Assembly (NCBI RefSeq): GCF_009914055.1
Contig: NZ_CP028271.1
Span: 1,302,001-1,366,000, forward strand
DNA length: 64,000 nucleotides
Direction of reading: 5' to 3'
Origin: Mixta intestinalis
GTDB lineage: Bacteria; Pseudomonadota; Gammaproteobacteria; Enterobacterales; Enterobacteriaceae
Shown: piece after piece, positions 51,756 through 60,936 of the stretch
Layout of the letters: every line of letters begins with the position of its first letter
How positions within the stretch are numbered: position 1 is the first letter of the stretch
Program-made: the position numbers and the translations under genes
Notes under the pieces: generated by a model
What the model was told of the DNA's origin: nothing
The model's database searches: none
Seen by the model: the letters and a program-made list of their open reading frames with translations, nothing else

Positions 51756-54062
51756 TTATGGATTAAGTTTCAGGATCGCCCCTAACACAGTGTGATCGCC
51801 TGCTGAACATGACGTCACGACATTACCCGAAACGCTGTGGTTTCCTGACGCTGTAGACGAAATATTCACGCCTTTGAGGGTAATGTTGCCGTTGCTTTCC
51901 AGCGTGATACTGGCACTTCCGCAGGTCAGGCTGATTGAGGTGACCGCGCTCACACCCAGTGCGCCACCGGAATCAATCAGGGTATTGCCCGACGCCAGTA
52001 GTTGCTGATCGCCGGTGACGTCAATCAGTTGCCCCCCGGCGTTAATGATCAGCTGATGCCCGGTTCCGACCGTGGTGCTTTTTGCACCATCAACGGTTTC
52101 GCTTTGCGTGCCGACGATATGCGAACTCATCGACTTCGCTACTGTCTCTTCCAGCGCGCCGGTAAAGGTGGTGGTGACATCACCATTGACCGTATCCGTT
52201 CTTGTGCCATCAACCGTAACATCCTGCGTACCCGCTACCTGATGAGTTTCATTACCGCCAACTTTAAGAGTACGATTACCCGTAATGGTCTCCGTATCGT
52301 CCACGTCTACCGTGGTAGTTCGGCTGCCGGTGATCTGTAGCGTTTCATCCTGGCTAACGGTTGCGCTACGGTTGCCGCTGATGGAGAGCGTTTCGTCGCC
52401 CGATACCGTCTCGGTGCGGTTTCCGGCAACGGTAATCGTTTCATTGCCGTTAACGGTTTCGGTGCGGTCCTGCTCCACGGTAGTGGTTTCATTCCCCGCC
52501 ACGTTTTTGGTACGGTTGGCCCCTACGCTGTGCGATTCGTCATTTTTAACGCTGGTGTCCATATTGCGCTCGGCCTGGATAAACACCTGCTCGGCACCCG
52601 CCTTGTCTTCGAAGCGCAGCATATTGGCGTTAGCTGGCGTGCCGTCTTTGGTGCGGCTCATAAAGCCCATCTGCGTCGCCGCTCCCGGCAGTCCCCATGG
52701 CGGCATGCTCGCCTCGTTATAGACGCGACCGGTAATAATCGGCCGGTCCGGGTCGCCGTTGATAAAATCAACAATCACCTCATCGCCCACGCGCGGGATC
52801 TGCACGCCGCCATAGCCCTGTCCTGCCCAGGCGCTGGAGACGCGGATCCAACAGGAGCTGGTATCGTCGCCCTTCGCCTCCCGGTCCCAGTGGAATTTCA
52901 CCTTCACCCGCCCAAAGCGATCGGTCCAGATCGATTCTCCCGCAGGCCCCACCACTTTTGCCGTCTGCGGGCCGTAAGTGCGTGGCCAGCGGGTACGTGG
53001 ATCGGGGCGGAACGGAATATCGGCGGGCAGCGCGCTGAATTTCAGCTGATGGCGGGTTGATTCGCCTCCGCTGGCGTAGCGGTTCTCTTCAAACTCATAG
53101 TCAACGCCGGTAATCAGGTACTCACCGTTGTCGCCAGGCGTCGGCGCTTTGATCAGTGTGAAAGTGCAGCCCGGACAGAGGCCGCTGGCCGTGGCCGTAC
53201 CGCGCAGCTGGTGATGTTCGACCGCCCAGCGCTGCTGGCGGATGCGCGCGTAAAACTCGCCGTGGCCGTGCTCTACATAGCGCCCCGGCCATTCATAAAC
53301 GTCAATGCCGCCCGGCTGCGGCGAAGTTGGGTTCTGCCGCGCCTGTAGCAGCCAGGCGTTCGGCTTGCGGAAATCATAGTCATCAACGCTGTAGAGCCCC
53401 GGCGTCACTCGCGCCATCTTCTCCCAGGCAGCGATCCCTTCTTCGCCAGTGACGCCACCGCCGGGCGTCTGGTGGTAAGGAATGATTTCATAACCGTCGA
53501 AGGGCTTAAACTGCTCCGGGCTGTCGGTCAGCACCAGCGTGTGGCTGCCTTCTTCGTGACGAAAGAAGTAGCTGATGCCCTCCAGCTCCATCAGGCGACT
53601 GATAAAGTCGAAGCTGCTCTCCTGATACTGCACGCAATATTCCCAGCTGCGGTAGCTGCCGGACAGTTTGTCCTCCACCTGCACCTGATATTCGTTCAGC
53701 AGGGTTTTAACGATCTGCGGTACGGTCTGCTCCTGAAAGATGCGCAGGTTGCGGTCGCGCTGCATCGGCCACAGATCGGATTCCAGCGTCAGGGTGCAGC
53801 TGGCATAGCGCGTGCCGTCCAGCTCCTGCGCACCGGTGGTAACATGGGTGATTTTGCCGTTCAGATAGCGTACAGAGGCGGCGTTTTGCAGCGGCAGGGA
53901 AACCGTCAGCGATTTTCCCAACAGGCTGGCGCTGTCAGCCAGCGCGCTGGTACTTAATAATGTCACGGTAAAACTGAAGGGTTCAGAAAGCGCTTCGTGT
54001 CCGGATAATTTCCAGAACAGGAGATCCTGAACGGGAGAACTGACGGTAATTCGGCTGGGCAT
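51756..54062 (-). CDS. vgrG: Type VI secretion spike protein VgrG (TssI)
   Basis: 768 residues from ATG 54062 (GGATG seven bases upstream); the frame extends to 54107. The gp27-like base (LLFWKLSGHEALSEPFSFTVTLLS; SSFDFISRLMELEGISYFFRHEEG), the gp5-like OB fold (DRFGRVKVKFHWDREAKGD; VSSAWAGQGYGGVQIPRVGDEVIVDF; DPDRPIITGRVYNEASMPPW) and a C-terminal beta-helix of GNRT-TV-DET decapeptide repeats are in order. The end (LKGVNISSTASGNHSV) lacks an added effector domain, so cargo is the downstream Rhs through its PAAR-like tip. Confidence 0.93.
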   Translation of the reverse strand: MPSRITVSSPVQDLLFWKLSGHEALSEPFSFTVTLLSTSALADSASLLGKSLTVSLPLQNAASVRYLNGKITHVTTGAQELDGTRYASCTLTLESDLWPMQRDRNLRIFQEQTVPQIVKTLLNEYQVQVEDKLSGSYRSWEYCVQYQESSFDFISRLMELEGISYFFRHEEGSHTLVLTDSPEQFKPFDGYEIIPYHQTPGGGVTGEEGIAAWEKMARVTPGLYSVDDYDFRKPNAWLLQARQNPTSPQPGGIDVYEWPGRYVEHGHGEFYARIRQQRWAVEHHQLRGTATASGLCPGCTFTLIKAPTPGDNGEYLITGVDYEFEENRYASGGESTRHQLKFSALPADIPFRPDPRTRWPRTYGPQTAKVVGPAGESIWTDRFGRVKVKFHWDREAKGDDTSSCWIRVSSAWAGQGYGGVQIPRVGDEVIVDFINGDPDRPIITGRVYNEASMPPWGLPGAATQMGFMSRTKDGTPANANMLRFEDKAGAEQVFIQAERNMDTSVKNDESHSVGANRTKNVAGNETTTVEQDRTETVNGNETITVAGNRTETVSGDETLSISGNRSATVSQDETLQITGSRTTTVDVDDTETITGNRTLKVGGNETHQVAGTQDVTVDGTRTDTVNGDVTTTFTGALEETVAKSMSSHIVGTQSETVDGAKSTTVGTGHQLIINAGGQLIDVTGDQQLLASGNTLIDSGGALGVSAVTSISLTCGSASITLESNGNITLKGVNISSTASGNHSVSGNVVTSCSAGDHTVLGAILKLNP
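52085..52560 (-). repeat. Decapeptide-type coding repeats of the VgrG beta-helix
   Basis: About fourteen degenerate units of the form G-N-x-T-x-T-V-x-x-D-x-T-E-T-V, each near 30 bases, encode the triangular needle. This is protein structure rather than a CRISPR or mobile repeat. Confidence 0.8.
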
Positions 54063-54337
54063 AATATTCATCCATGAATTAAAGACAGTAAACTTTTTGA
54101 TAATCAAATACTGCTAAAGTACTAATGTGTCAATTGACTGACTTTATTTTTTTAGATGTAAAAATATATTTCCGTTAAATCAATAAATCACCCTGAAATT
54201 ATTCATTATTTGTTTATTTCTTTTGGATAATTATTTTTCCTGCAAAATGAATTTTATTTCCCGGCAAAGTAAAAGCTGCGTTTTTTAATAAAAAACAGAC
54301 TGAAAAATAATTAGAACCAGTAAAAGAAAGGATTAGC
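54063..54337. other. AT-rich promoter region of the vgrG operon
   Basis: About 275 bases, very AT-rich, with no gene. It must contain the vgrG promoter. AT-rich DNA in front of type VI islands is usually silenced by H-NS-like proteins in enterics; that is inference. Confidence 0.45.
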
Positions 54338-54360
54338 AAAAAGGCGCCCGCAGGCGCCTT
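54338..54360 (-). terminator. Rho-independent terminator of the PQQ dehydrogenase gene
   Basis: Eight-base-pair stem AAGGCGCC / GGCGCCTT with four-base loop, T tract on the minus strand, 19 bases behind the stop codon. Confidence 0.85.
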
Positions 54361-54378
54361 GATGAGTTAGCTACTCTG

Positions 54379-56727
54379 TTATTTCAGACGGAACGCTACT
54401 ACGCTGTCGCCCAGCTTAGTACCGAGCGAACCGTGCCCACCAGCGGCGATGACCACATACTGCTTGCCATCGTTGCCCAGCCAGGTAGAAGGCGTAGCCT
54501 GCGCGCCTGCGCCCAGTTCGGTTTGCCACAGCAGTTTGCCGCTGTTGACGTCATAGGCACGGAAGAAGTTATCCGCCGTAGCGCCGTGGAACACCAGATC
54601 GCCCGCAGTCATCAGCGGGCCACCGTGCGCCACCATACCCATCGGGAAGCCGATTGGGAAGCGGCCCGGCAGGAAGCTGGTATTCAGATTTTTCGTGGTG
54701 CCTATCCGACGCAGCCACTCCGTTTTACCACTTTTCAGATCCACGCCCACCATACGTCCCCACGGCGGCGCAATGCACGGAATTCCCAGGCTTGAAGCGA
54801 GCTGCTGGATATGAATAGCGTAATCACCGTGGAAATTCTCATTCCAGTAAGGTTGTCCATCCTGAGTAAACATACGTTTCGTTGCGGTGACGGGCGTGCG
54901 CTTAATCAGCGTATATTTGTACGCCAGACGCACCGGCGAGGCGACCAGAATCTGGCGCTCAGGATCGATAGCCACCGAACCCCAGTTAAACACGCCGATA
55001 TTGCCGGGGAAGACGATCGATCCCTGCTCGGTTGACGGCGTCCACGGGTTGCCGTCGTAGCGCAGGGATTTGAAATCGATACGGCACGCCATCTGATCGA
55101 ACGGCGTAATACCCCACATCGATTTTTCACTCAGCGGCTCCGGCAGGAAATTCAGGCTGGAGACCGGCTGGGTAGCGGCAAACTTCTCACCGGCCACGCC
55201 GTCGGTAGAGACCGGCACCTGCTTAATCGGATAAACCGGCTGACCGGTCAGCCGATTAAGAACAAACAGGTTACCGGTTTTCGTCGGCAGCACCACAACC
55301 GGCTGGCGTACACCCTGATAATCGATATCCAGCAGCGAAGGTTGCGACGGATTATCACGGTCCCACAGATCGTGGTTAGCGCTCTGGAAACGCCACTTAA
55401 AGGCACCAGTTTTCAGATCCAACGCCACCAGCGCATCGCGGAATTTTTCCGTGTTGCTGCTGGCATCGCGTTCAATACCCAACTCATCTGGCGAGGCATT
55501 GCCGAACGGCACGTAAACCAGGCCGTTTTTCATATCGGCGCTGAGCGTGCCCCAGGCAACCGGCGTATCGTAAGGATAGCGCTGGTCAGCGGTGACAGGC
55601 TGCGTGTGTTCGGGATTAGCCGGATCGAAGTTCCATACCAGCCGCCCGCTCTGCACATCATAGGCGCGGATAACGCCGGAAGGGTTACCGCTGTTGAAGC
55701 CGTTATCCATCACCGAGCCGCCGACAATCACCAGATTGCCTGCCACCAGCGGCGCGGCGGTCTGCATCAGCGCGTGCGGACGGATTTCGCCCATATTCGC
55801 ACGCAGATCGACGATGCCATCCGTACCGAAATCGGCACAGCGTTTGCCGGTATCGGCATCCAGCGCGATCAACTTAGCGTCGGTGGTGGCGTTAAAGATG
55901 CGCTTGCGGCAGATAGCGGGCTCCGTTGCCGCCGGAGCCTGCTCAGTCGGTGCTTCATAGTAGCTGACGCCACGGCAGGTCTGATGCTGTTGCAGATAAG
56001 AGCGATCTTTCTCCGGCACATATTTCCACTTCAGCGCGCCGGTTTCCGGCACCAGCGCATGAACCTCGTTATGCGGCGTACAGAAATAGAGCGTATTGTT
56101 CACCTTCAGCGGCGTCGCTTCGAAGGTATATTCGCTGGCATCGTCGCCCTGACGCAGATCGCCGGTATGATAGGTCCAGGCTACCTGCAAATCTTTCACA
56201 TTCTCCCGGTTAATCTGGTTAAGCGCGGAGAAACGCAGGCCGCTGTTGGTGCCTCCGTAGGCGGTCCAGTCATTATGCGCGCCGACGTCGTCGGCAGACT
56301 GGCGCGCGTTGCCGATAGTTCCTTCCTGCGGCAGCGGATCGTAAAACATCAGGCCGATAACCACTGCCACAATCACGATCAACGTTGAGCCCAGCAGCGG
56401 ATGATATTTACGTCCGGTCAGCGGACGCACCACCCACGGCATCGCCAGCCAGACACCCACCAGACCGAGAATATCGCCACGCGGTATCCACTGCCATTTA
56501 TCAAAACCCACCTCATAAATCATCCAGAACAGCGTAATCCACAGCAGCGCGGCGCAGGCAGTTAACGCAATCCGCTTTTTCATGACCAGCGCGACGGCGA
56601 TAAACAGCAGACCGAGCGCCATAATCACATAAAATGGGCTTCCCCCAAGCAACAGCAGCTTGCCGCCCATATAAAGCATAGCTATGCCGATCAGGGCGAT
56701 AACTATCCCGGTGAGTTTGGTAACCAT
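54379..56727 (-). CDS. gcd: Membrane-bound PQQ-dependent dehydrogenase, glucose/quinate/shikimate family (Gcd-like)
   Basis: 782 residues. Five N-terminal transmembrane helices (to about residue 130) anchor a periplasmic eight-bladed PQQ propeller. Conserved blocks: DWTAYGGTNSGLRFSALNQIN, HNEVHALVPETGALKW, TCRGVSYYEAP (PQQ pocket), GEIRPHALMQTAAPLVAG, DALVALDLKTGAFKWRFQSANHDLWDRD, SMWGITPFDQMACRIDFK, GRMVGVDLKSGKTEWLRRIG and VVIAAGGHGSLGT. It passes electrons to ubiquinone. Glucose to gluconolactone is the best guess, but erwinias carry several paralogues. No pqq genes are in the window. ATG follows GAGGGAT. Confidence 0.88.
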   Translation of the reverse strand: MVTKLTGIVIALIGIAMLYMGGKLLLLGGSPFYVIMALGLLFIAVALVMKKRIALTACAALLWITLFWMIYEVGFDKWQWIPRGDILGLVGVWLAMPWVVRPLTGRKYHPLLGSTLIVIVAVVIGLMFYDPLPQEGTIGNARQSADDVGAHNDWTAYGGTNSGLRFSALNQINRENVKDLQVAWTYHTGDLRQGDDASEYTFEATPLKVNNTLYFCTPHNEVHALVPETGALKWKYVPEKDRSYLQQHQTCRGVSYYEAPTEQAPAATEPAICRKRIFNATTDAKLIALDADTGKRCADFGTDGIVDLRANMGEIRPHALMQTAAPLVAGNLVIVGGSVMDNGFNSGNPSGVIRAYDVQSGRLVWNFDPANPEHTQPVTADQRYPYDTPVAWGTLSADMKNGLVYVPFGNASPDELGIERDASSNTEKFRDALVALDLKTGAFKWRFQSANHDLWDRDNPSQPSLLDIDYQGVRQPVVVLPTKTGNLFVLNRLTGQPVYPIKQVPVSTDGVAGEKFAATQPVSSLNFLPEPLSEKSMWGITPFDQMACRIDFKSLRYDGNPWTPSTEQGSIVFPGNIGVFNWGSVAIDPERQILVASPVRLAYKYTLIKRTPVTATKRMFTQDGQPYWNENFHGDYAIHIQQLASSLGIPCIAPPWGRMVGVDLKSGKTEWLRRIGTTKNLNTSFLPGRFPIGFPMGMVAHGGPLMTAGDLVFHGATADNFFRAYDVNSGKLLWQTELGAGAQATPSTWLGNDGKQYVVIAAGGHGSLGTKLGDSVVAFRLK

Positions 56728-57123
56728 ATATCCCTCGTAATAATTTACAAATCAGGAAATTAATCAAAAAAACATTACATAAAGCCAACACAATATTAAC
56801 TTCATCATCAAGACAATAATATTAAACACCCGCTTATTAGTTAAAATTAACTAATGAATTTAATGCAGGGGGAGTAACAGGAATTGACTTATATCGGCGG
56901 ATCCTGAGCTATACCTGACGGAAAGCAGGATTAACGATAAATTTTGCTTGATACAGAAGTGGGGAATTACCACAGAATGCTAAAGAAAGTAAGAAAGCGA
57001 GCGGTTTTTTGTATGGCCTGGCGGTAGCTTCAGGCTGTAAATGGCTAAAGAATCAGCGCCCGGTGATGAACAGATGCAGAAAAGTTATCGATGTAGTTTA
57101 ACGCCAAACGTTTAATGAATAGC
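56728..57123. other. Intergenic region upstream of the PQQ dehydrogenase
   Basis: About 460 bases, AT-rich on the left; no gene seen. It should hold the gcd-like promoter. A hairpin near its right end is listed separately. Confidence 0.45.
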
Positions 57124-57148
57124 GGCTGCCGGTATGATACCGACAGCC
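57124..57148 (-). terminator. Hairpin after the SnoaL-like gene
   Basis: GGCTG-c-CGGTAT / ATACCG-a-CAGCC stem with one mismatch, about 40 bases beyond the stop of the 57190-57669 gene. Only a weak T-rich tract (CTATTCATT) follows on the minus strand. Confidence 0.5.
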
Positions 57149-57189
57149 TGAGACGCCCGTTTGCCGTTGGGCACAAAATTTATCAACGT

Positions 57190-57669
57190 TTACTGGGTTT
57201 TCTGCTGTAATTCCGCATCCAGTTTCTTTGAATCGTAATAATCGCCCTGCCAGGTAATCTTGCCGTTATTTACTTTAATAAAGCTGACGCCTTCAAAACG
57301 AATCGGGTTATTGGTTGCCGGATTACCCGCCCACTCGCCGCTATTTTTGCCGGAAAATTCCCACTGAAACGCGATAGTGTCTTTGTTATAAACCGGCTCG
57401 CTGGTCATTTTCCATTTCAAATCGGGGATAGCACGAATAAAAGCGCCAATCACCTCTTTTTCTGCGCGCTCTTTCCCCTTCACCGGCGTACCGGCCGCCG
57501 CGTCATAATATTCCACATCATCTGCCAGATAACGTGATGCCTTTTCAGCGCTGTGGGCGTTCCAGGCCGCCATATAGTTGCTGACTACCGTTTGCGGCGT
57601 CTCTTCAGCCGCCAGAGCCGCGCCGGAAAAAAGCAGTGCCGATAACGCCACAACCTTAATTGCTTTCAT
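57190..57669 (-). CDS. SnoaL/NTF2-like periplasmic protein
   Basis: 159 residues with a signal peptide (VVALSALLFSGAALA-AEE). The mature part is a single NTF2-like cone: VVSNYMAAWNAHSAEKASRYLADDVEYYDAAAGTPVKG, FIRAIPDLKWKMTS, and FEGVSFIKVNNGKITWQGDYYDSKKL, the SnoaL-like order. Such domains bind or isomerise small hydrophobic molecules. It begins 13 bases after the aldehyde dehydrogenase, so they share a transcript; a link to the same catabolic pathway is likely but undefined. Confidence 0.75.
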   Translation of the reverse strand: MKAIKVVALSALLFSGAALAAEETPQTVVSNYMAAWNAHSAEKASRYLADDVEYYDAAAGTPVKGKERAEKEVIGAFIRAIPDLKWKMTSEPVYNKDTIAFQWEFSGKNSGEWAGNPATNNPIRFEGVSFIKVNNGKITWQGDYYDSKKLDAELQQKTQ

Positions 57670-57682
57670 TTTTAGCTGTCCC

Positions 57683-59110
57683 TTATTCAGTTATGTCACA
57701 CATGATGTGTTTGATACGCGTGTACTCATCCAGCGCGTAAGAAGAGAGATCTTTGCCGTAGCCAGATTTTTTAAAGCCGCCGTGCGGCATTTCCGCACAC
57801 AGCGGTATGTGGTTGTTAATCCACACCGTACCGAAATCCAGCGTGATGCTGAAACGCTGGGCCCGGCTGTGGCTGCGCGTCCAGACGCTGGCGGCCAGAC
57901 CATATTCCACATCGTTAGCTTTATTCAGCGCCTCTTCTTCACTGGCAAAGGTCTGGATAGTCATTACCGGACCAAAAACTTCGTGCTGAATAGCTTCATC
58001 ATGCTGTTTCAGACCGGTAATCAGCGTTGGCTGGAAGTAGAACCCTGGTCCATTGCCCGGCTGACCGCCGGTTTCGATATTGGCGTGGGCCGGAAGGCGT
58101 TCGATAAACCCTTTCACCTGCTCCAGCTGATTACGGCTGTTTAATGCGCCATACAGGGCATCGGTATCATCCGGCGTACCGAACGTGATGGATTTTGTTT
58201 TAGCGACCAGTTTTTCAAGGAAAACGGGATAAACCGCCTCTTCTACCAGGATACGCGTGGCGGCGGTGCAGTCCTGCCCGGCATTGAAAAAGCCGGCGGT
58301 AGTGATGATCTCAACGGCCCGATCCAGATCCGCATCGGCAAACACGATTACCGGTGCTTTTCCCCCCAGTTCCAGATGCGCTTTGGTCAGGTTAGCCGCT
58401 GCCGAAGCCGCCACCTGTAGCCCCGCACGTACCGATCCGGTAATGGAAACCAGGGAAGCCACGGGGTTAGAAACCACCATCGAACCGGTTGCCGCCTTGC
58501 CCAGCACCACGTTAAACGCGCCCGCCGGGAAGAACGGTGCCGCCAGTTCAGCCAGCATCAGGGTACTGACCGGCGTAGTATCGCTTGGCTTCAGAACGAC
58601 CGTATTACCGGCAGCCAGCGCCGGGGCGATTTTCCAGACCGCCATCATAAAAGGATAATTCCACGGTGTAACCTGACCGACGATGCCAAGCGGCTCGCGG
58701 CGGATCACCGAGGTGAAACCCGCGGCATATTCACCTGCCGCTTTGCCTTCCAGACAGCGCGCGGCACCGGCAAAAAAGCGAATGGCATCACAGGAGGCGG
58801 CAATCTCTTCTTTTTCGATAAAGTGCCGCAGCTGACCGGTTTCCCTGCTCTGCGCTTCCGCCAGACGACCGGCATTTTTTTCAATCACATCAGCCAGTCC
58901 CAGCAGCGCCTTTTGCCTTTCAGCAGGCGTGGATTTTTTCCATACGGCGAAGGCGCGCTGGGCTGCGGCATAGGCCAGATCGACATCAGCCTGGCTGCCG
59001 TCAGGTGACAGCGCATACGTTTCACCATCAACCGGGCTGACCAGATCGAAAAAATGACTGCCCTGATGTGCTACCGACTTCCCATCAATAAAGTGCTCTA
59101 AGGTTTTCAT
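57683..59110 (-). CDS. Aldehyde dehydrogenase, gamma-aminobutyraldehyde dehydrogenase-like
   Basis: 475-residue NAD(P)-dependent aldehyde dehydrogenase. Catalytic elements: PWNYPFMMAVWKIAPALAAGN, KPSDTTP, SITGSVRAGLQV, general base in KAHLELGGKAP, nucleophile Cys in FNAGQDCTAATRI, and EVFGPVMTIQTF. The PHGGFKKSGYGKDLSSYALDEYTRIKHIM end is that of the PatD/YdcW group, which oxidises 4-aminobutanal from putrescine to GABA. The gabD-like gene and an APC permease nearby fit amine/GABA catabolism. An inverted repeat 17-38 bases upstream (59132-59149) is a probable operator. Confidence 0.87.
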   Translation of the reverse strand: MKTLEHFIDGKSVAHQGSHFFDLVSPVDGETYALSPDGSQADVDLAYAAAQRAFAVWKKSTPAERQKALLGLADVIEKNAGRLAEAQSRETGQLRHFIEKEEIAASCDAIRFFAGAARCLEGKAAGEYAAGFTSVIRREPLGIVGQVTPWNYPFMMAVWKIAPALAAGNTVVLKPSDTTPVSTLMLAELAAPFFPAGAFNVVLGKAATGSMVVSNPVASLVSITGSVRAGLQVAASAAANLTKAHLELGGKAPVIVFADADLDRAVEIITTAGFFNAGQDCTAATRILVEEAVYPVFLEKLVAKTKSITFGTPDDTDALYGALNSRNQLEQVKGFIERLPAHANIETGGQPGNGPGFYFQPTLITGLKQHDEAIQHEVFGPVMTIQTFASEEEALNKANDVEYGLAASVWTRSHSRAQRFSITLDFGTVWINNHIPLCAEMPHGGFKKSGYGKDLSSYALDEYTRIKHIMCDITE

Positions 59111-59126
59111 CGCGCTCTCCGTTTAC

Positions 59127-59150
59127 ATAAAACATATAAAATATTATGTA
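59127..59150. promoter_or_regulatory. Inverted-repeat operator ACATA-N8-TATGT upstream of the aldehyde dehydrogenase
   Basis: ATAAAACATA, nine bases, ATGTA; the core ACATA-N8-TATGT lies at 59132-59149. The same string with the same spacing occurs at 62467-62490 before the APC permease. Likely bound by the GntR regulator encoded at 59430. Confidence 0.5.
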
Positions 59151-59429
59151 ATATATTATGGTGCGTTGTTTCAACAACGAAGCCGCGACAACATGATGCA
59201 CCTCGCAAATTCTCACAATTAAGTTACATGAATCTATTTTTTTTTACATTATCACTTTCATGGAGGAGAGTTACCGCGAGGACAATTGCTTAAATCATCA
59301 TAAAAATGGCTGTCAATGGCGGATTTATGGCAAAAATACAGCCTTTAACCCGCTGATTATCTACTTTCGTGAAAGCTATGATTATGTTAATTATGGCAAC
59401 CTGTATAAGGGATGTTTTCAGAGAAGATT
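59151..59429. other. Divergent promoter region, aldehyde dehydrogenase / gntR-cache operon
   Basis: AT-rich, no gene. It carries the start regions of both transcripts. No second copy of ACATA-N8-TATGT is seen near the gntR start. Confidence 0.4.
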
Positions 59430-60155
59430 ATGATTACTCACGCGGTTATTTTTGCACCTATCGGACAGGCCAGCCGCTCGGACCAGATCGTTCAGCGGCT
59501 TTCTAACGCCATTATCACCGGCCTTCTAGAACCGCACGAACAGTTACCGAATGAAACGGATCTGGCCAGAATGATGGGCGTCTCCCATATTACGATTCGG
59601 GAAGCCCTGAATACCTTACGGGCAAATGCGCTGATCCATACCGTCCGGGGACGTAACGGTGGCAGTTTCGTGTGTGAAAACGTCAGCAACAGCGGCAGTA
59701 ATCTTCATCCGTTTAAGTCCATCAGTACGGACTATCTGGCCGATTTAGGCGAGATGCACAGCGCAGTAATCAGCCACAGCGCCAGGCTGGCCTCGCGCCG
59801 AATGACCGAAGCGGATCTGAACAGGCTCAGGGAGTTTATCGAGTTACTGAAAACGGCAGATACGCGGGAACTGAGAACCCAGGCGGATATGCGTTGCCTG
59901 CTGGCGATTGCGGCCAGCTCGCAGTCGGCCAGGCTGGCGAACCAGGAGTTACAGCTCCAGGCTGAATGGGCATCGCTGGTAGCGGCGCTTTATCGTTCCG
60001 ATGAGATCCATCGTGAAATTATCGCACTTTACGTCGAACTGGCAGACGCGCTCGCCGCTCATTCAGAGGCGGCCTCGGTTAAGGCAGCTATCCGGATTAT
60101 TGAAACGTTTACTTCGTATCTAATTGAAAAGAAAATGAATTATCATTCAGACTAA
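59430..60155 (+). CDS. GntR-family transcriptional regulator, FadR/FCD subgroup
   Basis: 241 residues from ATG 59430; the frame also has an ATG at 59412 but with no ribosome spacing. N-terminal winged helix: QIVQRLSNAIITGLLEPHEQLPNETDLARMMGVSHITIREALNTLRANALIHTVRGRNGG, then an all-helical FCD effector domain (HSAVISHSARLASRRMTEADLNRLREFIELL; REIIALYVELADALAAHS). Divergent from the aldehyde dehydrogenase, and followed 24 bases later by a soluble cache protein. It is the likely binder of the repeated ACATA-N8-TATGT sites. Confidence 0.88.
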   Translation: MITHAVIFAPIGQASRSDQIVQRLSNAIITGLLEPHEQLPNETDLARMMGVSHITIREALNTLRANALIHTVRGRNGGSFVCENVSNSGSNLHPFKSISTDYLADLGEMHSAVISHSARLASRRMTEADLNRLREFIELLKTADTRELRTQADMRCLLAIAASSQSARLANQELQLQAEWASLVAALYRSDEIHREIIALYVELADALAAHSEAASVKAAIRIIETFTSYLIEKKMNYHSD

Positions 60156-60179
60156 TTATCTGCAAAGGCAGTTTTACTC

Positions 60180-60872
60180 ATGAATTTATCGGTTACCCTA
60201 CGCGCCCTTACCGACAAAATTGACGATATCGTCAATTCAGCGGTGGAAAGCACCGGTTCACTGGCCGCCAGGATTGGCGAAACGCTCAGCTATTCGCAGG
60301 CCAGTTCTCCGGAGGTTTTGCTGGAGCCAGCCGTCAAAACCGCTATCCAGGCACATATCAAAGCAACGCTCAACGATAATCCCTACTGTTCCGGCACCGG
60401 TTTCGCCAGCCACATAGAGAGCGCCGGGTCAGTACGCGAATACTGGCTGCTGGAGTGGTGGTATAAAAAAGATAATGGCCTGACCCAGGTCAGCCTCGAT
60501 CTCGATCAGGCAACGCAGCAGCGGCTCGATTTTCGTACCTTCGAATGGTTCAAATCCTCACCGACGAAAGGTTCCGCCTATATTCACGGCCCCTACGTTG
60601 ATTATATCTGTAATACTTCGCTTACCCTGACCGCCGCGTTTCCGGTCTGCGTGCAGGGAAAAACGCTGGGCGTGGCGGCGCTGGATATTCTGGTAAGCCG
60701 GGTGGAAGAGGAACTGCTGCCATTGTGCCAGCAGCAGCGGATTATTCTCACTAACCGCGATCGGCGCATCGTTTTCTCAACCAATCCCCTTTTGCGTATC
60801 GGTGAACTGCTTAACGCGCCGGAAAACGAGCCGGTTTATCAGACCGATTACTTCATGCTGTATCGACAGTAA
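60180..60872 (+). CDS. Stand-alone cache/PDC sensor-domain protein
   Basis: 230 residues, no signal peptide and no transmembrane segment. The middle and C-terminal parts have cache/PDC features seen in chemoreceptors: REYWLLEWWYKKDNG, RTFEWFKSSPTKGSAYIHGPYVDYICNTSLTLTAAFPVCVQGKTLGVAALDILVSRVEEELLPL, and RIILTNRDRRIVFSTNP. Cache domains are normally extracellular ligand sensors of membrane proteins; here the protein appears to be cytosolic and in an operon with a GntR regulator. It may sense the same ligand as the pathway. Function unproven. Confidence 0.75.
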   Translation: MNLSVTLRALTDKIDDIVNSAVESTGSLAARIGETLSYSQASSPEVLLEPAVKTAIQAHIKATLNDNPYCSGTGFASHIESAGSVREYWLLEWWYKKDNGLTQVSLDLDQATQQRLDFRTFEWFKSSPTKGSAYIHGPYVDYICNTSLTLTAAFPVCVQGKTLGVAALDILVSRVEEELLPLCQQQRIILTNRDRRIVFSTNPLLRIGELLNAPENEPVYQTDYFMLYRQ

Positions 60873-60891
60873 AAAAGGCCCACAGGCCTTT
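60871..60891 (+). terminator. Terminator of the gntR-cache operon
   Basis: Stem AAAGGCC / GGCCTTT with loop CACA at the stop codon of the cache gene. Confidence 0.65.
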
Positions 60892-60913
60892 CAACGTACA
60901 TCACCAGCAAAAT

Positions 60914-60934
60914 AAAGGGCCCGCAGGCCCTTTT
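60914..60934. terminator. Bidirectional terminator between cache and APC genes
   Basis: Perfect eight-base-pair stem AAAGGGCC / GGCCCTTT, loop CGCA, followed by T on the plus strand and TTTATT on the minus strand; ends the convergent permease transcript. Confidence 0.8.
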
Positions 60935-60936
60935 GC

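Noticed and set aside
52085..52560. Regular repeats that could be taken for a CRISPR array or tandem repeat
   Set aside because: They are in frame and encode the VgrG beta-helix; units are degenerate and have no unique spacers.
55342..56388. 348-codon open frame opposite the PQQ dehydrogenase
   Set aside because: Antisense shadow; the dehydrogenase frame is fully conserved.
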